Both the position numbers and the translations under genes were made by a program. Below the pieces are notes generated by a model. It was given only the letters and a program-made list of their open reading frames with translations. It ran no database searches and was not told the origin of the DNA. This document shows, piece after piece, positions 1 through 5,277 of a DNA stretch of 5,296 nucleotides. The stretch's first letter is position 1, and the number at the start of each line of letters is the position of its first letter. Source of the stretch: CAZPHU01 sp964419255 (GTDB taxonomy: Bacteria; Fibrobacterota; Chitinivibrionia; Chitinivibrionales; CAYFVL01); contig CAYQOU010000121.1 of assembly GCA_964419255.1 (NCBI GenBank), positions 1 through 5,296 of the forward strand, in the 5' to 3' direction.

Positions 1-2
1 CG

Positions 3-143
3 AACAATGTCGTGCAAGACAGCATGGAAAATTCCAGCCAATTGCCAGCCAGTTGCTGCATTCTATGCGTGGCTATTTGATCACAGTTCAGCATAACCAC
101 AACTGACTCACCAGTCACCCTCACGAAGCTGGAATACATTGTT
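3..143. repeat. Nested inverted repeats, possible folded RNA or cruciform
   Basis: Two perfect 8-bp inverted pairs are collinear: AACAATGT (3-10) with ACATTGTT (136-143), and ATTCCAGC (31-38) with GCTGGAAT (128-135). The right-hand arms are adjacent, so together they form a 16-bp helix with a 20-nt bulge on the left side. The bulge can itself fold (CGTGC 11-15 with GCATG 22-26, one G-U pair). Inside lie CAGTTG 50-55 with CAACTG 100-105, and TATGC 64-68 with GCATA 91-95. This is seen in the sequence; whether it is an RNA is inference. It matches no RNA family I know, and short pairs of this kind can arise by chance. Confidence 0.3.
34..55. repeat. 11-bp imperfect tandem repeat
   Basis: CCAGCCAATTG (34-44) is followed directly by CCAGCCAGTTG (45-55), with one mismatch. 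The unit is not a multiple of three, which fits a slippage duplication in non-coding DNA better than a protein repeat. Confidence 0.6.
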
Positions 144-219
144 TTAGCCACAGTTTGGAAAAGCATGGATGCCGTATCATACCGCAAGTGGCTGGACAGG
201 ACATCAACATGACAGTGAG

Positions 220-1278
220 CTACTTTCCTGAACAGAAACTGATAATTCCTCCCCCGATGACCGTTTGGCCGTCATACAGCACCGCCGACTGGCCGGGGGC
301 TATTGCACGCTGCGGCTGAGCCAGCTTTATGCGCATCCGATCACCCTGGCAATCTTCAACCGTGCATGCCACCGCAGCGCTGCGGTAGCGCACCTGAACC
401 TCGCAGCGCCGGCCCGGTGGTACACCGTCGGGGTGAGTGATACAGCTATCCATCATAAATCCCGAGCTCATCAGCTGATGATTTTCTGCGGCTACGATTC
501 GGTTGCTCTGCGGTTCTATCTGCTTGACAAACATCCGTTTGCCAAGTGCACCCAACCCCTTCCGCTGGCCGATGGTATAGTTCCAGATTCCTCGATGGGT
601 GCCCAGAACCGTACCCGTGATGTCTACGATTTCCCCGGGAACATCCTTTATTCCGCGCCGGGCGATCAGGCCGGAGTAGTCGCCGTCGGGCACGAAACAG
701 ATATCCTGCGAGTCGCTTCTGCTTGCCGTGGGAAGACCAATCGAGTCTGCGATTTGGCGAATCTGCGGTTTGCTTTTATCCGCCAGGGGAAAAAGCACCC
801 GCTCGATTGCTCCCTCCTGATAAAGCACATAGAGAAAATATGATTGATCTTTCCGACGATCGGCGCCTCTTCGAAGATAGCCGTCTTCTATGCTCGCATA
901 GTGTCCGGTGGCCAGATACTCATAGCCCAACTCCCGTGCTTTTCGGAGCAGCAAGCCGAATTTCAGGCTTCTGTTGCACCGAATGCAGGGATTGGGAGTC
1001 CGCCCCCGCAGATATTCATCCACAAAATAGTCCACCACACAGTCGGCGAAATACTCCGCGACATCCACCACATGATGAGGGATGCAAAGCGTTTTGGCTA
1101 CCGCGGCCGCATCCCGCACCGCATCCTCGCTGCGCTCCACCAGAGCGGGGTCGGGATTGTCTTTGCCGGCTAATCTCATGGTTATCCCGCCGACCTCATA
1201 CCCCTGCTCCTGAAGCATCGCCGCGGATACCGACGAATCCACTCCCCCGCTCATCCCCACCAACACACGTTTCTTCAT
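220..1278 (-). CDS. mnmA: tRNA-specific 2-thiouridylase MnmA, CxxC type
   Basis: Cytoplasmic enzyme that uses ATP to adenylate C2 of U34 in tRNA-Lys, -Glu and -Gln, then inserts sulfur to give s2U34. The 352 residues are full length for the family. The PP-loop ATPase motif GMSGGVDSS is at 8-16; NPCIRCN at 96-102 gives Cys98 and Cys101; GHYA is at 125-128, DQSYFL at 144-149, SQDICF at 190-195 with Cys194, and GQRKGLG at 237-243, followed by the C-terminal beta domains. By alignment from memory, Cys101 and Cys194 match E. coli Cys102 and Cys199, while Cys98 stands where E. coli has Asp99. The ATG is preceded by AAGGA (1283-1287) at 4 nt and encodes the usual start MKKRVLVGMSGG. A 15-codon ORF ends on this start codon (ATGA). 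queF is divergent upstream. The stop is TAG at 220-222, and no clear terminator follows. Confidence 0.97.
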   Translation of the reverse strand: MKKRVLVGMSGGVDSSVSAAMLQEQGYEVGGITMRLAGKDNPDPALVERSEDAVRDAAAVAKTLCIPHHVVDVAEYFADCVVDYFVDEYLRGRTPNPCIRCNRSLKFGLLLRKARELGYEYLATGHYASIEDGYLRRGADRRKDQSYFLYVLYQEGAIERVLFPLADKSKPQIRQIADSIGLPTASRSDSQDICFVPDGDYSGLIARRGIKDVPGEIVDITGTVLGTHRGIWNYTIGQRKGLGALGKRMFVKQIEPQSNRIVAAENHQLMSSGFMMDSCITHPDGVPPGRRCEVQVRYRSAAVACTVEDCQGDRMRIKLAQPQRAIAPGQSAVLYDGQTVIGGGIISFCSGK

Positions 1279-1322
1279 CTTTTCCTTGCTTTCACCTCAA
1301 TTGCTCGAAATCCGTTCTTCAT
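1275..1322 (-). CDS. Possible 15-codon leader peptide overlapping mnmA start
   Basis: The ORF encodes MKNGFRAIEVKARKR and stops at TGA, which overlaps the mnmA ATG as ATGA, the classic arrangement for translational coupling. Its ATG (1322-1320) has AGAGGA at 1329-1334 with 6 nt spacing, a better placed ribosome site than that of mnmA itself. The peptide is basic (four Lys, three Arg). It is not in frame with mnmA, so it is not an N-terminal extension. I recognise no family. A role in controlling mnmA is inference; a chance ORF of this length is quite possible, though the good RBS combined with the ATGA overlap is less common. Confidence 0.3.
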   Translation of the reverse strand: MKNGFRAIEVKARKR

Positions 1323-1366
1323 AATATGTCCTCTGAAAACATCCCTGTAAAGTAGCAAAGGTTTTC

Positions 1367-1372
1367 ATCATA
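1367..1372 (-). promoter_or_regulatory. Candidate -10 box for mnmA or its leader
   Basis: TATGAT on the minus strand differs from TATAAT at one position and lies 45 nt upstream of the leader ATG. No good -35 is found at 16-18 nt upstream, so this is only a weak promoter candidate. If the small ORF at 1423-1530 is real, mnmA could instead be read through from its promoter. Confidence 0.2.
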
Positions 1373-1422
1373 CTAATCGCTTGTGTTCGCGAAAAGAAAA
1401 ACCACTCCAACGATATGCAAAT

Positions 1423-1530
1423 TTACTGAATCCCTGAGGCTTTGGCAATCCCGACAGCAGTGGTTACAATCTTTTCTGCCGCCATGGATTGGGATGCAGT
1501 AAAAAAACCGTTTCCTGAGTCGATTTCCAT
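1423..1530 (-). CDS. Candidate 35-residue small protein, unknown function
   Basis: A short ORF between queF and mnmA, in the mnmA direction. It begins MEIDSGNGFFTASQSMAAEK and ends in KASGIQ before TAA at 1425-1423. AAGGAG at 1541-1546 lies 10 nt before the ATG, slightly long but acceptable spacing. An earlier ATG sits only 2 nt after that site and opens a two-codon ORF (ATG TCC TGA) whose TGA overlaps the chosen ATG. The first half is polar, and the second half (about 16-33) spaces Ala, Ile and Val like an amphipathic helix. There is no Cys, signal peptide or membrane segment. I do not recognise the family. A 59-codon ORF in another frame covers the same DNA but lacks an RBS, so I prefer this one. 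It would lie about 100 nt upstream of the mnmA leader, possibly in the same transcript. Confidence 0.35.
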   Translation of the reverse strand: MEIDSGNGFFTASQSMAAEKIVTTAVGIAKASGIQ

Positions 1531-1596
1531 CAGGACATTTCTCCTTTTTCATTGTATATTTAGTACTACGAATTTTTAACCCACAGGTGTAACCAT
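1531..1596. promoter_or_regulatory. AT-rich divergent control region for queF and minus-strand unit
   Basis: This 66-nt spacer must hold the queF 5' region and, if the small ORF is real, the start of the leftward unit. Visible elements are TATATT (1555-1560) as a possible plus-strand -10, TATACA (complement of 1553-1558) as a possible minus-strand -10, and an exact 8-bp palindrome TAGTACTA at 1561-1568 that could be an operator. No convincing -35 accompanies either -10. AGGTG at 1585-1589 is the queF ribosome site. I cannot trace a preQ1 riboswitch fold, the usual regulator to look for before queF. Confidence 0.35.
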
Positions 1597-2058
1597 ATGT
1601 TTAAACAACAAAGCATTCCGCTGCAACAGGCCATGGAGCAAAACATATTGCCTGAAATCGAAACCTTCCCCGCCCCGTTTGATACATCCATACATAGAAG
1701 CGGGGCTATTCGAGTCGTGTTCCCGGAATTTACCTGTGTCTGCCCAAAAACCGGCAACCCAGATTTCGCCTCGATTCATCTCTATTACCTTCCCGAGCAT
1801 CTGTGTATCGAGCTAAAATCGTGGAAACTCTACCTCAACTCATTTCGTATGATCGGAACGTTTCACGAGACGGTGACCAATCATATCTTCGAGACTGTTA
1901 GGAGGGTGATTAAACCCAGATGGGCGATGGTGGTGGGTGATTTCTTTCCCAGAGGTAATGTCGATACGACAGTCGTTTTCGAAACCGGCACCCCCAGGCC
2001 TATCGGAGTGGACAGGCTGTTTGAAAGTCTGCCCCCCCACAGCCGCGAATATGGATGA
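1597..2058 (+). CDS. queF: NADPH-dependent 7-cyano-7-deazaguanine reductase QueF
   Basis: Cytoplasmic enzyme of queuosine biosynthesis that reduces the nitrile of preQ0 to the amine preQ1 using two NADPH; preQ1 is then exchanged into G34 of tRNA-Asp, -Asn, -His and -Tyr by Tgt. The 153 residues fit the single-domain type I (B. subtilis-like) form, not the roughly 280-residue E. coli form. Cys49 in VCPKTGNPD is the predicted nucleophile that makes the thioimide, Asp56 the acid, and Glu91 in GTFHE the substrate-binding residue. Their spacing (7 and 42) matches Cys55, Asp62 and Glu97 of B. subtilis. The QueF motif ELKSWKLY is at 72-79 and GDFFPRG at 114-120. The ATG follows AGGTG (1585-1589) by 7 nt. 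The lipoprotein gene begins 30 nt after the TGA, so co-transcription is likely. No other queuosine gene is in view. Confidence 0.97.
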   Translation: MFKQQSIPLQQAMEQNILPEIETFPAPFDTSIHRSGAIRVVFPEFTCVCPKTGNPDFASIHLYYLPEHLCIELKSWKLYLNSFRMIGTFHETVTNHIFETVRRVIKPRWAMVVGDFFPRGNVDTTVVFETGTPRPIGVDRLFESLPPHSREYG

Positions 2059-2077
2059 TTGATAACATTTTATCTTT

Positions 2078-2082
2078 GGAGG
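2078..2082 (+). promoter_or_regulatory. Strong RBS fixing the lipoprotein start
   Basis: GGAGG lies 6 nt before the ATG at 2089. It decides against the in-frame TTG at 2059, which has no ribosome site and would put ten residues ahead of the signal peptide. A small AT-rich hairpin, GATAA (2061-2065) with TTATC (2070-2074), sits just upstream in the queF-lipoprotein gap and is too weak to be a terminator. Confidence 0.75.
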
Positions 2083-2088
2083 ATACCT

Positions 2089-2667
2089 ATGACTCAAAGA
2101 TTGACCCGAAGATTTTTGATCCCGGCCTGCGCCGCTGCGGTAAGCTTGCTGGCGGTTGCCGGTTGCAGTGATGACGACGAAAAGAATTCCGAATCATCCA
2201 ACAATCCACTGGATCCAGCGAATCCCACGACGCAGGCTGCAATGATTGGTATGTGGTCATATGAATTTCCTGCGATGCCTCAAATGGGGCTTGAAAACAG
2301 CTTAATTATAAACCTGGATGTTCAAAAACAACAGCTTTATAGTATTGAGGTGCTTGAGGGGGGCGAAAAAACTCTCTTCTCACAGGATGGTGTCTGGGAT
2401 ACAACAACGACAACAGAAGGCAGAGTGGCCTTCACCGGTCAGCAGTGTGAAATAATCGATACGACTGCCGATCCCGACACGCTGTCGAGTCTACCCGCGG
2501 AGATCTGCGGTGAAACATTCGAGCTTCAAAGACCGGAGGGGGAAGAGTGGGATGTGACTCCCGGGGATCTGGGGAGTATGACAGATGGACTCGGCGCCCT
2601 GGGTCTCGATGAAAACCAACTGTTAATAATCAATTCAATACAGCTGGTGCTGGAAAAGCAAGACTGA
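2089..2667 (+). CDS. Secreted lipoprotein of unknown function
   Basis: A 192-residue protein with a type II signal peptide: basic start MTQRLTRR, hydrophobic core at 9-24, and lipobox VAGC at 23-26, so Cys26 would be lipidated. The residues after Cys26 are Ser then Asp-rich (SDDDE), followed by a low-complexity Ser/Asn/Pro linker to about 48. The folded part begins with IGMWSYEF (53-60) and alternates polar and hydrophobic residues through about 150. This suggests a small beta-barrel or beta-sandwich, and the early G-x-W resembles lipocalin-like lipoproteins, but that is inference. Cys120 and Cys140 could form a disulfide. The last third is acidic, ending in a hydrophobic stretch, LLIINSIQLVL. 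I do not recognise a family. It lies 30 nt after queF in the same direction and converges on the TonB receptor gene, so any shared role with either is unproven. Final placement in the inner or outer membrane is uncertain. Confidence 0.85.
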   Translation: MTQRLTRRFLIPACAAAVSLLAVAGCSDDDEKNSESSNNPLDPANPTTQAAMIGMWSYEFPAMPQMGLENSLIINLDVQKQQLYSIEVLEGGEKTLFSQDGVWDTTTTTEGRVAFTGQQCEIIDTTADPDTLSSLPAEICGETFELQRPEGEEWDVTPGDLGSMTDGLGALGLDENQLLIINSIQLVLEKQD

Positions 2668-2686
2668 TTAGCTGCCTAAGCAGTCT
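2661..2686. terminator. Bidirectional hairpin across convergent stop codons
   Basis: AGACTG (2661-2666) pairs with CAGTCT (2681-2686). After one A-G mismatch, TTAG (2668-2671) pairs with CTAA (2676-2679) around a CTGC loop. The lipoprotein TGA (2665-2667) is in the left arm, and the first base of the receptor stop codon (complement of 2686-2688) falls in the right arm. The minus-strand transcript gets a short T-run after it (TGCTTTTCC); the plus-strand transcript has none. The position between convergent genes and the symmetry support a shared terminator, although the stem is only moderately GC-rich. Confidence 0.5.
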
Positions 2687-4923
2687 CAAAACGAACCCGT
2701 AACCTCCAGAGTGGGGAAAATACCGGGAGCATAGGTCCCGCCATGCTCCTGGTACTTCTGGTTGAAAAGATTTTGCACCCCGACTTGCACATCAAGCGCC
2801 TTTAGTGGTGAAACCTTTATCCCTGCATCCACCCGTACGTATGGATCTAACTCTCTGAGCTTCGGATTGACCAGAACTTCCAGTTCATCTCCCGCAATGA
2901 GCCTTACGTAATCGGAATGCAGCTGAACACCCTCCCAGTACAGAAATGAACGGCGGCCCACGAAATGTACCGAAAGGGAAGCAGAAAAAGGGATTCTACC
3001 GATTTTTTTACTGAAAAGCAGGGTTGTTCCAAGCTTCAGATTGGGCACATAATCAAGCGGTACCTTCGTGTCCTTTTCTCCGAATTTTTTCTTTATCTCT
3101 TCTGCCGATTTATCGCGGGATTGCTGAACGACTCCATTGCCCGTGATTTTGAGAAAGTCGTGTATGTTCCATCGGGTCTCAACCTCTATGCCTCTGGACC
3201 ATGCATCGTTGGCATTTCGATGAGTGATAGCCATATCCAATCCGTTCACACCGGGAACGATCAGATCCTCCATGGCATTATAAAAGCCGAAAAGTTTCAC
3301 ATCAAAAAGCTTTAGCGGCTTGTACTCCACTCCCAGATCGAAAGCCCATACCTTTTCCGGCACCAGATCCGGATTGGACTTTATTACATAGGCCTGTCTG
3401 AGACGTATATCAGGCATATGCATTTCGGTATGACTGGGAGCCCTGAAAGCCTTCCCGGCAGTCCCCCGCACCCCCAGCCCATCCAGCAGGGATATGTGCA
3501 TCCCGAATTTAGGTGAAACTACTGTTCCGTACACGGAGTGATAATCGAATCGCACTCCCGGCAGCAAAATGACTCTTCCGGCGATATCCAGCTCATCCTG
3601 AAGATAAGCCGCGGCATTGTAGACCGATTCGGTTACCCCCGGAGTGATGGTATCATCGGTAAGACGATTCAGCGTCGCGCCAAAAGAGATGCGATTGTAC
3701 AGCACCTCGACGCCTCCTGTTATGGTCTGTATACCCAGCGGAAAGGTCACTCCCCCTTCCGCCTGCCCGGCATCGCTGATCGACTCCCATCGGCTTGGAA
3801 CATGGACAGCGGTATCACCGCCGGAGGCGGACTGACGGTTTATCTGCTCCTCGTTCCAAAATTCCCCGGTCACCCTTCTGAAAAACCCTGCCAGCCGTAC
3901 ATCCGCCTCTCCAAGGGTAAGGCGTGCCTCCGGGCCGATAAGAAACTTTCTCCCGAGGGTGACGATATCGCTGCCGGAATTGCTGGTCAGACCGAAACCA
4001 AGTTCGCTGTCGAAAAAACGGGTGTGTAATGTCAGTCGGATATTATCGTTTACCGTCGTACCGAATTTTCCGAATACCCTGTAATCCCGATAATCGTGAT
4101 TTTCGTTTCGTTTCAGATAATTACCATTAGGGCTGATCACCAGGGCGCTGTCCCGAAGCAGATAGTTGCCGGCCCAGCGGAATCCGCCGCTTAGCATGTA
4201 GTTGAATCGACTGCTTCCCCCCTCGATCAGTGCCTCCGTCTTCCAGTATGTCTCCGTAAATCCTTCTCCGGCAATTTCACTTGCTCTTTGGTTCTCCTCG
4301 TTAGCGTACTTATATGCGACGGTATAGGGATAGGATGTCTCGAGGGTCGTCATGATATCCGGAGCCCCATCTCCCTCCTTTGTGATAATATTGATCACCC
4401 CTCCCAAAGCATTTGCGCCATACAGGGCAGAATATGGCCCCCGCACCACTTCGATTCTCTTTATTGCATGCATCGGCACTTCATTGAGAATAAGAAAAGG
4501 TGTCCCCGCTGCGTTTGTGGGAAATCCGTCGACAAGAATCAACGTGCGTGATGCGACCAGGCCTCCCGGAATTCCGCGGATAATTATGTCCATGGGAACC
4601 CCTTCACCGATACCCACCACGCGCTTAACCTGCACTCCTGTTTCGGCCTGAAGCAGATCGTCAACGTTTTTGGATGGTGATGCAATCATTCGGTCATGCT
4701 CTATGACACTGACACTGGCCGGCGTCTGCGACATGCGCCGCCTTGTACGCGTAGCGGTGACCACCATCTTATCCAGTTGGGTAACCGTCTCCGATGTAAC
4801 CACCGAATCGACCACAAGGCCGTCACCATCTGCGGAATCGGTCTGAGAAATGTCATTTTCCTCTGCGTAGACACCGGGAAATACGACTACAAAGATGACT
4901 ATAAAGGAGATAAGGATTTTCAT
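2686..4923 (-). CDS. TonB-dependent outer-membrane receptor
   Basis: A 745-residue outer-membrane channel that should import a scarce ligand using energy passed from TonB-ExbB-ExbD. The signal peptide MKILISFIVIFVVVFPGVYA is probably cut after Ala20. An acidic linker follows, then a TonB box-like DKMVVTATR at 51-59. The plug domain spans about 65-185, with IIIRGIPGG (113-121), LILVDGFP (128-135) and RGPYSALYGANALGG (161-175). The barrel fills the rest, with GKAFRAPS (490-497), NPDLVPE (517-523), NLFNQKY (718-724) and a terminal Phe for BAM assembly. There is no STN signalling domain, so no sigma/anti-sigma surface signalling is expected. I see no Cys. The plug resembles the BtuB/CirA group, but the ligand (siderophore, cobalamin, other) cannot be read from sequence. 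The ATG at 4923 is preceded by AAGGTG (4929-4934) at 5 nt; an in-frame TTG at 4953 is less likely. No transporter partners are in view. Confidence 0.95.
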   Translation of the reverse strand: MKILISFIVIFVVVFPGVYAEENDISQTDSADGDGLVVDSVVTSETVTQLDKMVVTATRTRRRMSQTPASVSVIEHDRMIASPSKNVDDLLQAETGVQVKRVVGIGEGVPMDIIIRGIPGGLVASRTLILVDGFPTNAAGTPFLILNEVPMHAIKRIEVVRGPYSALYGANALGGVINIITKEGDGAPDIMTTLETSYPYTVAYKYANEENQRASEIAGEGFTETYWKTEALIEGGSSRFNYMLSGGFRWAGNYLLRDSALVISPNGNYLKRNENHDYRDYRVFGKFGTTVNDNIRLTLHTRFFDSELGFGLTSNSGSDIVTLGRKFLIGPEARLTLGEADVRLAGFFRRVTGEFWNEEQINRQSASGGDTAVHVPSRWESISDAGQAEGGVTFPLGIQTITGGVEVLYNRISFGATLNRLTDDTITPGVTESVYNAAAYLQDELDIAGRVILLPGVRFDYHSVYGTVVSPKFGMHISLLDGLGVRGTAGKAFRAPSHTEMHMPDIRLRQAYVIKSNPDLVPEKVWAFDLGVEYKPLKLFDVKLFGFYNAMEDLIVPGVNGLDMAITHRNANDAWSRGIEVETRWNIHDFLKITGNGVVQQSRDKSAEEIKKKFGEKDTKVPLDYVPNLKLGTTLLFSKKIGRIPFSASLSVHFVGRRSFLYWEGVQLHSDYVRLIAGDELEVLVNPKLRELDPYVRVDAGIKVSPLKALDVQVGVQNLFNQKYQEHGGTYAPGIFPTLEVTGSF

Positions 4924-4970
4924 GCAAGCACCTTCTTTTGGAACCCGAACCAAAAAAGTTTGATCTGCCT

Positions 4971-4986
4971 ATGATAAATATACCAT
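4971..4986. promoter_or_regulatory. Operator-like imperfect palindrome before receptor gene
   Basis: ATGATAAATATACCAT matches its own reverse complement at 12 of 16 positions and lies 47 nt upstream of the receptor ATG, overlapping the possible -10 at 4977-4982. A repressor bound here would block transcription, as metal-responsive regulators do for many TonB receptors. It is not a good match to the Fur, Zur or NikR consensus as I know them, so the regulator is unknown and the site may be chance. Confidence 0.25.
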
Positions 4987-5247
4987 CCATCTCGCTTGCG
5001 GCTGAAGAAAAAAGAGTTTTTAATGTTTCCTGGGTGAAACAGGGTAGGGTATCAAGACAGATGTAGCTAATATGTTTCGTGCATACTCTTGTTTTTCTCT
5101 TTCGTTTTGTTTTCTGAGACATAAAGGCTGTTGGAGCCCTTTTACGCGACATAATATTCAAAGAAACTGATACTGCCTCCCATGTGTTTTGCGGTCGAAA
5201 GAGTGAAAGATGCGTTCCGCCCTCCGGCGTCAATATGTGAGGGTTGA

Positions 5248-5277
5248 GAGAGTAGTGTTTTTCCCATCTCTACTCTC
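5248..5277. repeat. 8-bp inverted repeat, hairpin near right end
   Basis: GAGAGTAG (5248-5255) and CTACTCTC (5270-5277) are exact complements around a 14-nt loop. Neither strand has a T-run directly after the stem, so it is a poor intrinsic terminator. It may belong to the end of a neighbouring gene's transcript outside the window, or to an operator. Confidence 0.4.

Larger units (their letters stand above)
1..219. other. Left-end spacer downstream of mnmA, no supported gene
   Basis: No reading frame here has both a ribosome binding site and recognisable protein content. One minus-strand frame stays open from inside mnmA to the window edge, with possible ATG starts at 166-164 and 139-137. 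Neither start has a Shine-Dalgarno sequence, and I do not recognise the translation. It could be the start of a gene running off the window, but an 11-bp tandem repeat inside it (not a multiple of three) argues mildly against coding. I see no hairpin followed by a T-run just after the mnmA stop, so no obvious mnmA terminator. Inverted repeats in this stretch are listed separately. Confidence 0.5.

Noticed and set aside
172..180. GTATCATAC, resembling a NikR half-site pair
   Set aside because: It is a single 9-bp palindrome without the 16-nt spaced partner that NikR operators need.
265..843. Plus-strand open frame of 192 codons, and others at 723-1355 and 844-1173
   Set aside because: They lie opposite mnmA, whose motifs are unmistakable; they have no ribosome sites and no recognisable protein content.
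1484..1579. Plus-strand 31-codon ORF upstream of queF
   Set aside because: No Shine-Dalgarno before its ATG, and it opposes the better supported minus-strand ORF.
1531..1596. preQ1 riboswitch before queF
   Set aside because: I could not trace the short stem plus A-rich tail pseudoknot of the preQ1-I class or a convincing preQ1-II fold. A covariance-model search would settle it.
1576..1800. Minus-strand frames overlapping queF
   Set aside because: queF shows all catalytic residues at correct spacing on the plus strand; these are antisense shadows.
3538..4029. Plus-strand 163-codon frame inside the receptor gene, and smaller ones at 2965-3315 and 4288-4974
   Set aside because: Antisense to an intact TonB receptor, no ribosome sites, atypical products.
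4936..4950. GGTTCGGGTTCC on the minus strand, resembling a tRNA T-arm
   Set aside because: No acceptor stem, D-arm or anticodon arm can be drawn around it; it is part of the receptor's upstream region.
4971..5066. Plus-strand 31-codon ORF starting at 4971
   Set aside because: No ribosome site and no recognisable sequence.
4853..5233. Minus-strand 126-codon frame overlapping the receptor start
   Set aside because: TTG or ATG starts without a ribosome site, overlap of 71 nt with the receptor gene, and a basic random-looking product.
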